This document shows positions 6,342 through 6,355 of a DNA stretch of 6,355 bases, piece after piece; position 1 is the stretch's first letter, and each line of letters begins with the position of its first letter. Made by a program: the position numbers and the translations under genes. The stretch is from Gammaproteobacteria bacterium. Lineage in GTDB: Bacteria; Pseudomonadota; Gammaproteobacteria; Nitrosococcales; Methylophagaceae. The DNA lies in NCBI GenBank assembly GCA_003645385.1, contig QNEY01000105.1, positions 1-6,355 on the forward strand, in the 5' to 3' direction. Below the pieces are notes generated by a model that did not search any database, was not told the DNA's origin, and saw only the letters and a list, made by a program, of their open reading frames with translations.

Positions 6342-6355
6342 AAGGTGTATCTTAG

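Larger units (their letters stand above)
6206..6355. other. Intergenic region upstream of lptM
   Basis: These 150 bases are markedly AT-rich and hold no supported gene on either strand. They contain the lptM ribosome binding site (AAGGA, 6218-6214 on the minus strand), two candidate minus-strand promoters and the 18-bp palindrome. The plus strand has TTGAAA at 6321-6326 and AAGG at 6342-6345, which might belong to a divergent gene beginning beyond the right edge; this cannot be judged from the window. Confidence 0.6.

Overview
The window fits a gammaproteobacterial chromosome of moderately low G+C content. The main clue is the run lptM - lysA - dapF - DUF484 - xerC on the minus strand. This is the conserved neighbourhood found in Pseudomonas-like bacteria and, without lysA, in enterobacteria (yifL-dapF-yigA-xerC). 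The OmpP1/FadL porin and the lipoprotein point to a Gram-negative cell with LPS. I cannot name the genus from this sequence.

Layout. At the left, on the plus strand, is a complete OmpP1/FadL-type outer-membrane channel (51-1319). It ends tail-to-tail, across a 47-base gap, with a minus-strand REC-GGDEF response regulator/diguanylate cyclase (1367-2296). To the right the minus-strand cluster reads, in transcription order from 6205 down to 2380: lptM (41-residue lipoprotein, 6080-6205), lysA (4822-6072), dapF (3961-4809), a DUF484 protein (3272-3985, GTG start) and xerC (2380-3282). Junctions are 7 nt, 12 nt, a 25-nt overlap and an 11-nt overlap, so this is almost certainly one operon. The REC-GGDEF gene follows xerC after 83 nt with no recognisable terminator and may be read through as a last gene. 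The final 150 bases (6206-6355) hold the probable operon promoter region, a perfect 18-bp palindrome and an additional copy of its half-site. No gene is visible there.

How the genes work together. DapF and LysA catalyse the last two steps of lysine synthesis; meso-diaminopimelate made by DapF also feeds peptidoglycan. LptM helps assemble the LPS transport pore LptD. XerC resolves chromosome dimers with XerD. The cluster therefore serves envelope growth and chromosome segregation. The c-di-GMP enzyme and the FadL-like channel are accessory neighbours with no evident link to it.

All seven genes look intact. I see no mobile element, CRISPR array, tRNA or rRNA, and no convincing undescribed system. 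The points most worth a second look are the palindromic element at 6324-6341, the very short LptM, the REC-GGDEF gene following xerC, and a Met/Cys-rich segment in the FadL-like protein.
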